From Protostelium mycophagum (Eukaryota > Evosea > Variosea > Protosteliida > Protosteliaceae), in the NCBI GenBank assembly GCA_002081555.1, contig MZNV01002697.1, positions 1 to 37,668 on the forward strand: a DNA stretch of 37,668 nt, read 5' to 3'. Every line of letters begins with the position of its first letter. Position 1 is the stretch's first letter. The translations under genes and the position numbers were made by a program. Below, piece by piece: positions 10,921-22,477 of this stretch. Below the pieces are notes generated by a model, which searched no databases, had not been told where the DNA came from, and worked only from the letters and a program-made list of their open reading frames with translations.

Positions 10921-13900
10921 ATGAGCGACGGTGTGCCAATTTTGTCCCATAGCGCGCCAGGGCCAGTGTCTATGATATCAAGTCCTATTGAGACAAAGAA
11001 GGAGGTTCAAGAGGTCAAAGAAGAGAAGAAGGAGAAGAAAGAAAAGAAAAATGTGAAACACACACATATGATATAGGATGTCATCTGATCATGAACAGAA
11101 AACAAAAGAGCCTTCAGAGAAGGTGATATTTCCCATCATACAACCAGAGGATTCATTCATCTTCCTTCCTCTAGAATCGACTTCTTCAAACACCATACGA
11201 AATGACGTGGCAACTCTTGTCGCTCTTGAATTGAGATCATGGCGCGCACAGGTGCACAAGAGAATGATTAACATCGAGCTGATCCCAACAGCTCTTGGCT
11301 GAAAATTCCGTCGATCCTTCTGCAGCACAAGACCCTCCATCAGAGCCCGCCAAATCTGAGATTCAAAATTCAAATCCTACCAGAGCACAGAGGTCCAACT
11401 CGTGGTACGACCCTGCAAACTTCACAGCAGCAGGTGTCGCCATCACGGGATTTGTGAATCAGTCAGTAGTGCCACTCTTTACACCACAAGACAGAAAATT
11501 GGTGAGCTCAGAGTGGCTGAAATATTTCAATGAATGTACAAAGAGCGTTTTGGCGGGAAACGCAGACCTGTTACGGTTGTCGACAGAAGGTAATCTAGAT
11601 TATTAATGTACTCCATTTTACTCAAATAAATCAAATAAATCAAACAAAATAATAAAAATTCATGAAAAATCCAGAGAAAAGTCGTATCGAAAATCTGGTC
11701 CAAAATGATGCGGCTCCTGCAGAGTCTTATTCTTTTGCGAAGATGATTGCAGAACTGAACAAACCCGACCCCGCCAAGCAGAACACACTCCCAGAGACCC
11801 CGAAGTGAGCGAAATCTCCGTGAAATCTCTGTTAATATCGTTGTAGATCACCAGAACAGAGGAGGGAAGAGACATCACTGCTGAACCAGCTACATGTCAG
11901 TGGGGTGGGTTTCCTATGTTTTTCTGGAAGTTTTGATTGTGGTTTCAAAATGCTTTGGCCGTTGTAGTCAGTTGACCAGAAGCAGCCAGCATGATGCTGA
12001 AGAATGTGATTTTAATCTTGTATTTTGTGGCTAGCATGGAGTAAAAAATCACCACAAACAGCACCCGTCATTAATGAAATATTCAATAAACAAGTAGCAA
12101 ACGATATTAACAATTTTGTACAGGATGACTTCGTGACAAAGCCATCAGAGAAACAAGGCGAAACGCAGCTGAAATTAACGGAACTGGACCAAAAGCCAGT
12201 ATTGGACTACAGACATCACGTATTGACACAATTAATACTGGGTCAAATCAATCACAGCAAGGGATACACTGCCTTTGCACGAGCACTGTTCAGGAGACTC
12301 GCAGTATTATTCGGTGAGGGCCAGTTTCATTTGATCCCGTGTCGTTTTTATAATTCCAGATCCTGCAGAGACTTTTGTAGATTTTAAATGTATTTGTGAC
12401 CCGATATAGGGGTCTCTTCTGATGACGTGTCATTTTTAGAATTCCAGATCTCTGTACAGATCAGATTGAACGATCCGAGCAGATCCGTGTAAGATAATCA
12501 CCAAATTTACTGGACTTTCTGCGACTGATCATATGCAGAGATAGTGATACAAACCACCGTTATAACTATCTCAAAAAAGCTGCAGAAGAGGTGAATAGTT
12601 TTCGAAATCTACAAAATGCGCAAAACGATGACCTGGCTTCTTTTGTTCTCGGTACTGACACGGTTATTACCGCAAGATGAAAATATATACGTGATTCAAG
12701 GGCGATGTCACAGTACAAATACATTTGAAAAATTCAAATCTGCAACAGGTCGAAGCGAACAGAACAAAAGCGAACCAAATGGCAAGATACGGAAAGATCG
12801 CCCTGGCAACCGCAATCGGTGGCACTCTCATCGGTATCACGTCATATGCCATGTCACCATAACTGACATGTGACAGGTGTCACTGGAGGGTTAGCGGCTC
12901 CAGCAGTGGCGGGAGTACTGGCGGGCTGGGGTCTAACAACCGTCGTTGCCACAAAAGTATGCAACTTGACATTTTTTTGTATTATAGGCATTATACAATT
13001 CTTCGATGTTTAACAGTAAAAGTGCGGTTAATTAACGCAAAAATCACGGATCGCAACCGCGATCCATCCAAGCACAAATGTTTATCTCTGTCATTATATG
13101 GATCAGCTAACATATAAAGGTTGTCATCACCGCCTTATTTGCAGGTTACGGCGCCAAATCTGGGGCGCAACAAATGATGCGTAGGACACAGGAGGTACTC
13201 ACTGACCCGCTACAACTCCCCTGATCTATTTTTAGATCGAAGATTTCGAAGTCTTAGAATTGAAAACCAGCGAGAGTCTTAATGTGAATCTCGCCATAGC
13301 GGGATGGGTGAGTAGCAAAGAGGACTGCACGAATTTTTGGGACGGCTGGAGGACCGACCCCTGCTCCGGGGACGTCTTCTCATTGCAATGGGAAGTAAGT
13401 ACATTTTTCTCGGAATATCTGTCGACGTCGACAGGTAAACTGTCAGAAGGAACTGACGGGGGCGGTGATGAACTTGATCAAGTCAAAGATTTACGGAAAA
13501 GTCAAGTCGGAAATCATCAAAAGAACGGTATTGGCCACATTAATGTCCCAGCTATGGCCCTTAGCCCTTCTACAATACGGGTGTGATGAAATTTCCACGA
13601 ACTTTCATGTACAATTGTCACTAAAAATTCGCAGAATGATCATAGACAATCCGTTTCATAATGCCTGTGACAGGGCGGAGAAAGCTGGGCAGGTGCGTAC
13701 GAAATTTTAGCACATCTACAACACTCAAACTATCAGGTTCTGGCAGATTTTTTGATGGCCAAACCATTCGGTGAACGGCCCGTGTCGCTCATCGGCCAAT
13801 CACTGGGTGCCCGACTCATCTGGTTCTGTCTCAAAGAATTGAGCCAGCGGAAACAGTTTCATTTGATTGAAAACGTGGTGATGATGGGGGCACCGGTCAC

Positions 13901-14300
13901 CCCCTCCCTCGATGAGTGGAGGACTGCATCAACCGTAAGTATATCACAATTACAATTTTGAAAATGTGTCTGAGATAAATCTGGCAGGTTGTAAACGGGA
14001 GGTTCGTCAATGTTTATTCTACGAATGACTGGATCCTCGGCTTTTTGTACAGAGCAGCGAATGTTAGAATATTCAACCGTATCGCCGGACTACAACCAGT
14101 CAGAGACAAAGATAGCACCAGTGCACAAGCTATCAAGGTGAAGTCCTTTTCGAATGAAACGTTGTAGATGGCCGAAGGGATGATCGATATAGATAGAGGA
14201 CGTTGATGTGAGTGATCTGGTCTCAGGACACAACGATTACAAGAAGAAGCTGATGCAGGTGCTTGAGAGGACCGGCATCGCGAAGCCAAATATGAGATAA
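10921..14300 (+). CDS. TMCO4/DUF726 family alpha-beta hydrolase, membrane-associated, 17 exons
   Basis: Predicted about 764 aa. It matches the DUF726 family (transmembrane and coiled-coil domain 4, yeast YFD4-like). The N-terminus is Lys/Glu-rich and disordered. A glycine-rich hydrophobic segment follows (about 430-490, ALATAIGGTLIGVTGG, PAVAGVLAGWG), then LNVNLAIAGW and PVSLIGQSLGARLIW with the nucleophile-elbow serine near 637, VENVVMMGAPV-like sequence, RFVNVYSTNDWILGFLYR and SGHNDY near the end. Exons: 10921-11052, 11099-11251, 11292-11589, 11675-11804, 11855-11895, 12035-12313, 12448-12486, 12541-12662, 12701-12833, 12877-12956, 13120-13194, 13236-13394, 13435-13580, 13635-13692, 13737-13934, 13988-14137, 14199-14300. 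The junctions around 12314-12700 are uncertain because several acceptors fit. The substrate is unknown; the serine elbow suggests esterase or lipase chemistry. Confidence 0.87.
13028..13061 (+). repeat. TTAATTAACGC element in a TMCO4-gene intron
   Basis: TTAATTAACGCAAAAATCAC followed by GGATCGCAACCGCG. About 28 of 34 positions match 29739-29773 in a SEN1 intron. It sits inside the 163-nt intron 12957-13119, one of the longest in this gene, which suggests the extra length came with the element. Confidence 0.55.
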
Positions 14301-14988
14301 AATTATATGTGGATCTTTGTCTGCAACTACAACCTGCCAATAGAACCAGAACTTTAAAAAAATATGAATTAATATAGCTGTTAATATTTATTTTTCCGCA
14401 CTACAACTCGGATGGATTCAGCGAAGAACTTTCAGCGAACAGCGTTCAGTGAATGAAGCTGTGATGGTTTTGTTTGTGTTGCAGTCATAACAAGCTCTTG
14501 TACACCTGCAAGCAGTCATCTGACAAAGATGCAATAGCTTGGTGTTACTTCCCTCACCAATTTTGTGTCGAACGGCACCTCTTCATTTTTGTACATGAAA
14601 GTGTATGTGAATATTGAGGTGTCTGTTCGGCCACCAATAATTAAAGATAAAAATATAATTTTTTAGCCTGGAAGCAAGATTATTTCCATTTTTGTTCGAA
14701 TAAAAGATGATTTATTTGAGCTTGGAAGTATCCTCAACTTCGTTTCAATGTCGTCGTCCACTGCTCACCGTCTCCGGCTGTGTGGATGGTCCAATTTCGT
14801 GAGGAAAGATAATCGTCTTTGTGGCCTTCCAGGTGGGCAGAGTATTCCACCGGAATTGCGCCTTGATTAAATAAACCTTCGACGATATCCACGTACGGAT
14901 CAGGGACGCGCTTCGAGCATGCAACACATCACTGCTCTCGTCGCGCGATGCGACGGGCTATGGAACTGATCAGATTATTTCATTGTCT
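14301..14988. other. Convergent intergenic region with a repeat copy
   Basis: 3'-to-3' spacer of about 690 bp between the TMCO4-like gene and TRM7. It contains the inverted repeat copy at 14629-14736. The minus-strand frame at 14745-14927 shows no protein features. Nothing else is seen. Confidence 0.6.
14629..14736 (-). repeat. 108-bp dispersed repeat, copy 2 (inverted)
   Basis: Reverse complement of 10454-10561 with a single mismatch noted (TTCC for TCCC). The two copies face each other across the whole TMCO4-like gene, about 4.1 kb apart. The 15-bp direct repeat flanking copy 1 is present here on one side only. Confidence 0.8.
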
Positions 14989-16651
14989 TTATTCTTCAAA
15001 ATCACAATATCCGTTGAGGTCACCACAAGCCAAGAAAGGGACGATCAGATGATTAGAGTTGGTCATCACTGTCTCTGAAGCTGCAGATTCTTTAGGAACA
15101 GTGGTTGTTGCAGAGGCGAAGTTTTGTGTTTGTGCAAATGTCTTGATCGTGACGTTCATAGCCGCATCTCATCAGACATTGAGGAATTTTTTTGACATGA
15201 TTTCGCCACCAATCAAAGAGATAAATAATCATGATTGAGACGATGATGATGTCCTCACTGTAATGTTCTGTGGACATTGGGTTGATCAATGTGGGGGTAT
15301 AATCACTTGGTGGAGTGTAGTTCTCACACACTACAAAGGATTCTGACAACAATAAGTCATGAAAGTGTTTTTGTTTTTTCTGCTGAAAGGTCACGTGATC
15401 GTTTCGACAAAGAAATGATGGGCTTTCGTCAGATTGTTGTCGACTTTCTCATAATGTCGACAACCTCTATACCAAGAAAAAACGTTAACATTTATAAATC
15501 CAAACAAAAGACGAAGAAAATCTATTTAAAAATAAAAACTCACCCAAACTGCTGTTCCTACTGCTTTTTGGCTTCACGATGGTGACGTGCAAAAAGAAAA
15601 TTTTGAGTTGTGAGTACAACAGCGTCATGTCTTTCCCTCTGAATATTTTCGCAACAAAAGTGCCGCCGGGTCTCAATATATGTGTGGTCACGTTCAGAGC
15701 CTGCGACGTGTTAATATTTTTCTTTAATAATTTATTTTTGTACCAAAAATAAAATTTCCGAACAACAATACAATCTTTTTTCCATTTTTCCCTCCAAAAA
15801 TCCTCATTCAAATTTCAAATTTTTGCTAGAGAAAAACAGAGATATTTAATTTAGACTCACGGCCAAGATGAGTTGTGACTGGTTGTAGAGATCCACGTCA
15901 TGGAGACCTGTGACGTCAGGAGCTCCATCAGAAACGACCAGATCTGCGTGTTTTCCCGCGAAATGTCGTGTGATCTCTTCTGCTGTGGATAACTTGGTGA
16001 TATCTCCTATTCGAATTTGAGAATCGTATTTGATAATTGAATCTCGAATTTTGGCGGGAAAATGTGATGGAGAATAAAAACAAATAAGAAACTTTGAATT
16101 GATGGTTCAAGCTGGAAGATGTGGAGAAATCCTGTTTAGAGACAAGGTAAGATCACGGACATTGACCATCGAACATGAGATATCACCTTTCATTGTGATC
16201 ACACCATCAAGAGGTGCCATATCTTGTAAATCAACAGAGACAATTTTGATTTCCGGATCACTGATCATGTCAACACATCACTCCCACTTACCACAGAAAT
16301 AGACCTTTGACTCACTCTTGATTGGGAAGTAAAATTTGATTTCTGAGAACTTGACTCCAACTTCCTGGTGCTGCACATAGATCGACCACCCTCTTAACAC
16401 CTTCGAAATGATCAACTGGAATGAATGACAGGGATGAGGAACTCAATTCGAAGGATAAATGTGAGGAACGTGTTCGGAAACATGATGATCACCTTGGAAT
16501 ATGCCATATTCGCTGTCTATTTGAAGTAATTTATATGCAGATCTGGCTCTATATCCTTCCTCTTTTGCCTTTCTATAATAAACATCCTTAATAAATCAGA
16601 TCAACCGAGAGGACTCAAACCGACCCTCTTATCCTTTGAGGCCTTCCCCAT
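14989..16651 (-). CDS. TRM7: TRM7/FTSJ1 tRNA 2'-O-methyltransferase, 8 exons
   Basis: Predicted 286 aa. TRM7/FTSJ1 methylates the ribose at positions 32 and 34 of the tRNA anticodon loop from S-adenosylmethionine, in the cytosol, with partner proteins. Visible family blocks: start [32 protein letters not shown] (first catalytic Lys), [14 protein letters not shown] (SAM-binding motif I), [31 protein letters not shown] (catalytic Asp), [11 protein letters not shown] (second Lys), [17 protein letters not shown] (catalytic Glu) and [12 protein letters not shown]. All four K-D-K-E residues are present. Exons: 16651-16625, 16586-16493, 16415-16316, 16260-16187, 16006-15861, 15700-15544, 15342-15259, 15167-14989. 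The long proline-rich tail of animal FTSJ1 is missing. AATAAA overlaps the stop codon and may be the polyadenylation signal. Confidence 0.94.
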
Positions 16652-16743
16652 CTTTCAAAATCTGATATCGGACATCACATCTTTTTCCGTTTACGCAATG
16701 GCAGAAAAAACAAAGAGGACATGCATGCACCAAGGACACCAAC
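16652..16743. promoter_or_regulatory. 92-bp bidirectional promoter between TRM7 and the SH2 gene
   Basis: The only sequence between two divergent start codons, so it must hold both 5' untranslated regions and promoters. No TATA box is obvious. An alternative plus-strand ATG at about 16699 (MAEKTKRT...) stops after about 23 codons and could be an upstream reading frame. Confidence 0.6.
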
Positions 16744-17719
16744 ATGGAGCACATAGAAACGAAGAATAAAACAGGTGCCACACAACACCCACATAACCCC
16801 TTCCTATCAATTCATCCCTCATGCGCCCGTCTTGTCCTCTAAAATCTTTCCTTCATGCTTGTCAATAAACCTCCATTTTCCTCTGCACAGGACCTCAAAG
16901 ATCCTCTTTATTGATAATCTTATCACGATTTTCTTCTGTTTTCGGAGCGTTCAACAACACGGGAGGAACTCGGTTCTTTAGAACGGATCTCGTTCAGGTC
17001 CACCTGCGCAGTATGCGCGCTGATAGTTATTCCTGGTGGAGGATTCTCGAATTAGAAGGGCTTTCTGGCCACGCACAGACACAGATCATCAGCGTCACTT
17101 GATGAAACTCTTTGGGGTTTCCGTATGGATGGGACACACAGCCAGCTCACCTCGGGATGAGAGGAACAGAAAACAACGGTCATTAGATGAATTCGACAGC
17201 CAGATCTCTTTAAATTCATACAGGGAGCCATTGTGAGTATACTTTCCAACCCATTATGAGCGTCGTCTGACCATTTTTGCAGATGGTATTTTCCCAACAT
17301 TGTCTCTAAAAAGGCATCATGCCTTCTGTCTGGACATCCAGACGGTACATTTTTGGTACGACCGAGTGAATCTCGCGAGAACAACTACGCTCTCTCTGTG
17401 GTCATTGGAGACAGAGTCCGTGAGTCCCTCATCATATCATCTCTCATTCTTTCCAAGAATATTTCGAAAAAACCAAAATTGATTTTTTCCAGGACATTTT
17501 CGGATCCGAAATAGCCCAGAAAAAGAGGAGCCATTCTTGCTGCTGAATGTAGGCAGCCGCTCGGCTTTTAGAACATTACCGGATTTGGTTCAGAGCTGTA
17601 CAGAACAAGCCATCCTCTCAACCAGAGAAGGGCACATACAGAAATTAAAGACAACACCAGGAAAGCAACGTGCGGCAGGGCGCTGCACATGCTGTGGCAA
17701 GTCCCCCAGACAATCATAA
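16744..17719 (+). CDS. SH2-domain protein, 5 exons
   Basis: Predicted 230 aa. The C-terminal half is an SH2 domain, which binds phosphotyrosine peptides: EPLWYFPNIVSKKASCLL (about 107-125), then GTFLVRPSESRENNYALSVV, with the phosphate-binding FLVR arginine near 135, VRHFRI (about 155), and a final FRTLPDLVQSCTE helix. A cysteine-bearing tail (RCTCCGKSPRQS) follows. The first 105 residues match no known domain. Exons: 16744-16774, 16891-16997, 17042-17232, 17283-17419, 17493-17719. No kinase or phosphatase domain is attached, so it would act as an adaptor; the partner is unknown. The start is the ATG of MEHIETKNKTG, which joins exon 2 in frame; a longer N-terminus cannot be excluded. Confidence 0.85.
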
Positions 17720-18048
17720 AGAAAGTGTACTCATCAAATCACATTTGTTCAGCTCCATTTATTTTTCTACATCCAGATTTTTGAATGAGAGCTTGTTTGT
17801 GCACTTGCTGATGACCAAGGATGTTCGGACATTATAGACTGTGCAGATGTGTGAATAATCCACGAATCTTTATCTTAACCTTCTTGTGAGAAGTAAATCC
17901 CAAGCAACCTGAAGTTTTCGGCTTTGGGCGCACGGTAAGCTTACCCCAAACTTGCTCCGGTAAGAGATCTGAACCAACCTTGAAATGAAATTTCGGACAC
18001 TTCCCAGGATTCCACAGATCAAGAGAGAAGAAATTTCAAAAAGACCGT
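17720..18048. other. Convergent intergenic region
   Basis: 329 bp between the stops of the SH2 gene and the secreted beta-helix gene. It contains the palindrome GGTAAGCTTACC (about 17936-17947) followed by CCAAACTTGCTCCGGTAA, related to the TTACCG/CGGTAA stems. No coding signal. Confidence 0.6.
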
Positions 18049-21000
18049 TTATGTGCCTCCAAGTGTCGCAGTGGTTGTGATTTGTTGTACCAACCCAGAG
18101 TTGTTGGAGAACATAACATTATTGAGTAAAACGATCCCAGTTGGCTGTAATGCGATGACACCGTTGTAAGCAGTACTTGAATTACCATTGTTCGTCAAAA
18201 AAACACTGCTTTGCAGAATGTAAGACCCTGATATGACCTAAAGGTTCAGTGACTTATCTCTCAACTACGACCGGCGCACCTGCACAATAGCATAGAGAGA
18301 GGATGCTTGATTGTTGGTGAATCGTGTGTTTGTGGTTAACAGTTGGCCACTATTTATGTATACGGTCGTTCCTGTGTATGGGTTGGATCAGTGTGATTAT
18401 TGTAACCATCTTACCCATGGTGTTACCACTTGCATTGACCCACTTTATTGATGACATAGACCCGTCAAGGTACAACATGCTCCCCATAGGTGATTTATTA
18501 CTTGAGAGTACAGTGGCAGATATGAGCACTTGTCCTTTTGCATAGATCGCACCTGATTTCGATCACAATGGAGATTTCTGAATCCTCATACCTCCTACAC
18601 CTGCGGTATTGGCGGACAAGCTACTATTATTGATACTTGATATACTTTCCCTGTCGAGATATACCGCACCTGTACAAATGAACTTTGTAGGGTTATGAGT
18701 ATGAAGTACAGCCTACCTCCACAATCCGAACTACTGCCAGATATTGAGGAGCTAGTCATAATCATTTGACCACCAACATACACAGCTCCGCCAAAACTTG
18801 GGCTGAAGCCCGAGAGAGTGTTTCCACAAGAGGTGATGTTAGAATTAATGATTGATAACGAGCTTCCTCCTTGTGAGTATATTGCCCCTCCTGCGAACGT
18901 AGATGTGCTATTGTAGATGGTATTTTGCCGTAGAGCTAAGACAGTGCCAGAAGAGCACTGTTGAATCAATTCTCGATGTTATTACAATCATACTCACAAA
19001 AAAAGAACCCCCATTAACCGCTTTACTTCCAGATATATTGCATCCGGTCACAAATAAACTTCCAGAGGCAACATAACCGATGGACCCTGAGAAGTTCAGG
19101 AAAATTTATAGTGTAGAACTTTATGATTACCATTTCCAAGTGCTTGGGTATCTGAGAACGAACAGTTTGTGAAAGTCGCTACGGTAGCTGCAGGTTGTCA
19201 GACGCTGATTGATGACACCATATACTTACGTATCTTATCCAAATACAAGATGGCACCATATGCGCCATAGTTCGATGTGAATATGCATCCATCGAACTGG
19301 ATTGATCCAGCTATATAGAATTCAATAGCATATCATTTATCCTACTTACAAGCTATGTAAACAATGCCACCATAGGATTTCCACACTTGGTTGCGCTGGA
19401 AGTTGCTTCGTGTGACAGTAAGGGTAGTTCCTGTTCCCGAAATCATCCCCCCTTGGGACATTTTGGTGACGAGGTTGTCGGAGAACGTGACAGAATCCAA
19501 CGAGATGCTCCCACCGTTTGTGAGGATGCCAAGCCCAGGACCGTCTCCCGTATTATTTTTAAATGTGCACCTCACCATGAACAAATTGCCTCCGTTGTTA
19601 GTAATTGATGCGTTCGATGATCCTTGAAACACTATGTCCTGCATGTATACTGTAGCTCCGCTGATGGTAATGTTTGAAGACTGAAAATACACGCCGGCAG
19701 TCGTGACATTGAGATACCACACGCTTGTATTGCCGAGATTGATACTCATATCTTTGAAGCTTCCCGGTGCAAAGGTGAGGCTGATCTTTGGTGATTGGTA
19801 GAAATACTGAAGGGCTGGATTGTTTAGTGTTCATTCAGTGTGTGCTAAAAAACCCGGATTACTCACAATCTGTAAGGTTGTACGGAGTGGTACTAATGAA
19901 GTAGATCCCGTTGGATACATATATGGGCCCACTGAAATTCGCTTTGAAATTATATGAATTGCTGTACACATTGTTTAACTTCACCGCAACAGAAAGGTTG
20001 CCTGTTATATTCAACATTGATGATCATGTACGTTCTCACTTGATGGTATTAGGATGAAATTGAATGACACATAGCTCTCGTTACGAGACAGAAAAGTCGT
20101 GACCTTAACCAGGTCAGGCCGTTTACATCGTTGTAGAATACTTACCGTATACAGATTACCGACAAGCACCCCGAGACAGGTCTGATTTCCAAAATTCTGT
20201 CCCATAATACTCATTACCTTGCCTACCACCGTCACGTTGTAGACGACCGGAGGGGCATAAGCGAAGTAGATCCTGTATATCTCCAAAGTTCTTGGTACAG
20301 AAATTACGGTCGACATGAGCAGCCCACACCTCAATGGAGGCAGCGTAATGTTAGTGGAATACCCCGTCTGGTCTTGGAGCTTAGCTCTTCCTCCTGAGAT
20401 TTTCAGTATAATCGATGCTATTTTGGGAATACCTAGCGGCGATACAAGTGATTGTACAAAAATACGAGTCGTCCACTGCAGTAAGTTGTTCTCGTTGTAG
20501 ACGCTTAGATGGCCGTCGTCACTCAACACCATCCTGTTAACCACGTTCTGGTCTCCAAAATTCCAGATGACAGCGCTGTTGACAGTAGGTGTCTGAACTG
20601 ACAAGCTTTCGTTGCTTAGCATTAGCTGTATTGCATCCAAGTTGTAATAAAAGATGGTCCTCAGGGTGGACGTGTTGTAGACAGATAGGAATCCGGTGGT
20701 AGGATGAATGCCGAATGCCTTTGTGCAGTCTGCAGAGACAAGATGGGTGGGGAACGAGAGGTTCAGAAATGATAGAGGCGTATTGCTGACCATCTTATAC
20801 CTGTATATTCTCAGTGTCTTTCGTGATGAAAAGTGGTTTCGTCACCCAGGGGAGAATAATGGCGTCGAAGGGCAGGTTTGGACCTCACAGCAAGCCGCAC
20901 CGCACTGCAGCCACCCCGGGCTGCAAGTAGTCGGGGGTGTTTGCTGAACTATCATGAGCGAGCTACACGAGGTAGTGTTAAAGTTGAGGTCAGAGCAGAC

Positions 21001-21775
21001 ACATCTCGGCGAACCTCTAAGCAAGGCAGTGCACATGGTATCAGCGGGGCAGCTGTAATTCAGGCAACGTGTCTGAACGTCCTTTTTAAGAATGAGATTA
21101 TGTCAATTCATCTCAAAATCATTCCATCTCACCGTGAAGATGTTGTCCGTGTCATATGGAATGTAGAACCATCCTTGCTTATCTGTCTGGGAATACATAA
21201 AGAGGACGTCGAGAGGTTCTTCTGCCTCTAAACTAACCGTCACATTGATCGGTTTGGAGGTGATATTCCCTCCCAAGGTGGAAAACTTTCCCTTGTAGAT
21301 GGAAGGATCTTCCGCATCGTCCCCAAACCATCGCCACATCCAATCATCCGGAGCTGTAAATGTAACCGTGATGTTTGTTTTGAAGGGCGACCATAGTTGG
21401 AAATCAATGTAAGAGCCCCAGCGATTTGGCATATAAGTCCAATACGCTGGATTGACGCTCCACTCGGGGGTTGATGCGTTGAACGCGGTCTGATCAGAGA
21501 TACCGTAGAAGAGGATGTTAGTGATGTTGACCACATCTGTACGGTTCTTTTGGAGAAGGTCTCCTGGGTAGTCGGCGGTCGCACGAAATGTCGAGAAGTA
21601 ATAGCCTTTCAGATAATACGGATCTGCACCGGTGCTGAAACCGTCAGTGATGGGAGCTCTACGATGGAACTCACTCTGCCACATTGATCATAATATAATA
21701 AACCAGTGCACAGAGGACGCTCGGTCTCATGATGCGCGATAAAAATACAAAAACTCTTTGTTTCTGATGAGACAT
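18049..21775 (-). CDS. Secreted multidomain protein: PA14-like, Cys-rich, lectin-like, TIG-like, right-handed beta-helix; 14 exons
   Basis: Predicted 1054 aa. Residues 1-35 contain a hydrophobic signal sequence (RPSVLCALVYYIMINVA); translation may instead start at 21730. Residues about 37-200 resemble a PA14 domain (GYYFSTFRATADYPG, FTAPDDWMWRWFGDD). Residues about 205-280 are Cys-rich. Two repeats near 300-410 (GFLSVYNTST, DDGHLSVYNENNLLQWTT) resemble bulb-type mannose lectin motifs. Residues about 460-530 look like an IPT/TIG fold (VMSIMGQNFGNQTCLGVLVG). Residues about 560-1050 are a pectate-lyase-like beta-helix with recurring GGA(V/I)Y turns and many N-glycosylation sites. Exons: 21775-21675, 21634-21133, 21081-20846, 20800-20040, 20001-19867, 19814-19350, 19310-19230, 19187-19131, 19086-18998, 18957-18717, 18669-18592, 18552-18415, 18371-18280, 18237-18049. 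No membrane anchor is seen. A cell-surface or prey-binding glycoprotein is a guess. Confidence 0.85.
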
Positions 21776-22477
21776 CACGTTGACACCTTCTCCGCGCTAC
21801 AACAACCGAAAACGTCACGTGAATCCCTCCTGGCGGATTCTTTCAGAAATTGATCCGTTTTTTCCGCTGTATCACCACATTCCGGGCGGAATTGGCCGAA
21901 AACTGTCACATTTCTGAAAGGTGAACGACAAATGATTCTGACTGAAGTATATAAATATCACTCTTCTCCAGTGTTTGATGGAGAAATCGGAATAAGAAAC
22001 CATATCACTGCTCTATGAGATTCTAACGGCCCTTTCGACAGTTATTCAGACCAACAGCTGGTGTAATGTTGGCCAATGCGCCTCAGATGTTTGTCAATTC
22101 TTTTTGATGAGTCTCGGCTCCGAATTCTAAATCACCGCTGCAAAGACAGCTCTCACGGTGATGCTCGAAATTGCAGAAAGAAGATAGCATTGATTTTTCT
22201 GTTGTTGACACCTTATAGTATGCTGGCAGATTTTGGTAGCAACGACAGAACCTGAGCACCGGTTTCAAACAATGAAAGGACCGTACAAAACCGCGAGTTG
22301 CAGCGCCGCATATAATTCGCCGGTATGCGCAAAGGTACGTCCCCCAGACACCACATGACATTCCTCTCGTCCTTTGATCTTCATATGATCCGAAATGAGT
22401 TTCAAGCATCGACCATTCGGATCATAATGAGGAATCTGTTACCATTTTCCAAGATCAACAAGCCGACATTTTATCAT
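21776..22477. other. Intergenic region between SEN1 and the secreted protein gene
   Basis: About 700 bp between two minus-strand genes. It should contain the secreted gene's promoter and the SEN1 3' end. The frame at 22083-22409 (minus) has no recognisable features. Nothing else is seen. Confidence 0.6.

Noticed and set aside
19387-19627. Two overlapping plus-strand frames
   Set aside because: Antisense to the beta-helix exon 19350-19814 of the secreted protein.
20011-20793. CTACAAC motifs in the secreted protein exon counted as palindrome copies
   Set aside because: They encode Val-Tyr-Asn or Leu-Gln-Arg within conserved-looking protein sequence, so coding alone explains them. Only non-coding copies are counted in the finding.
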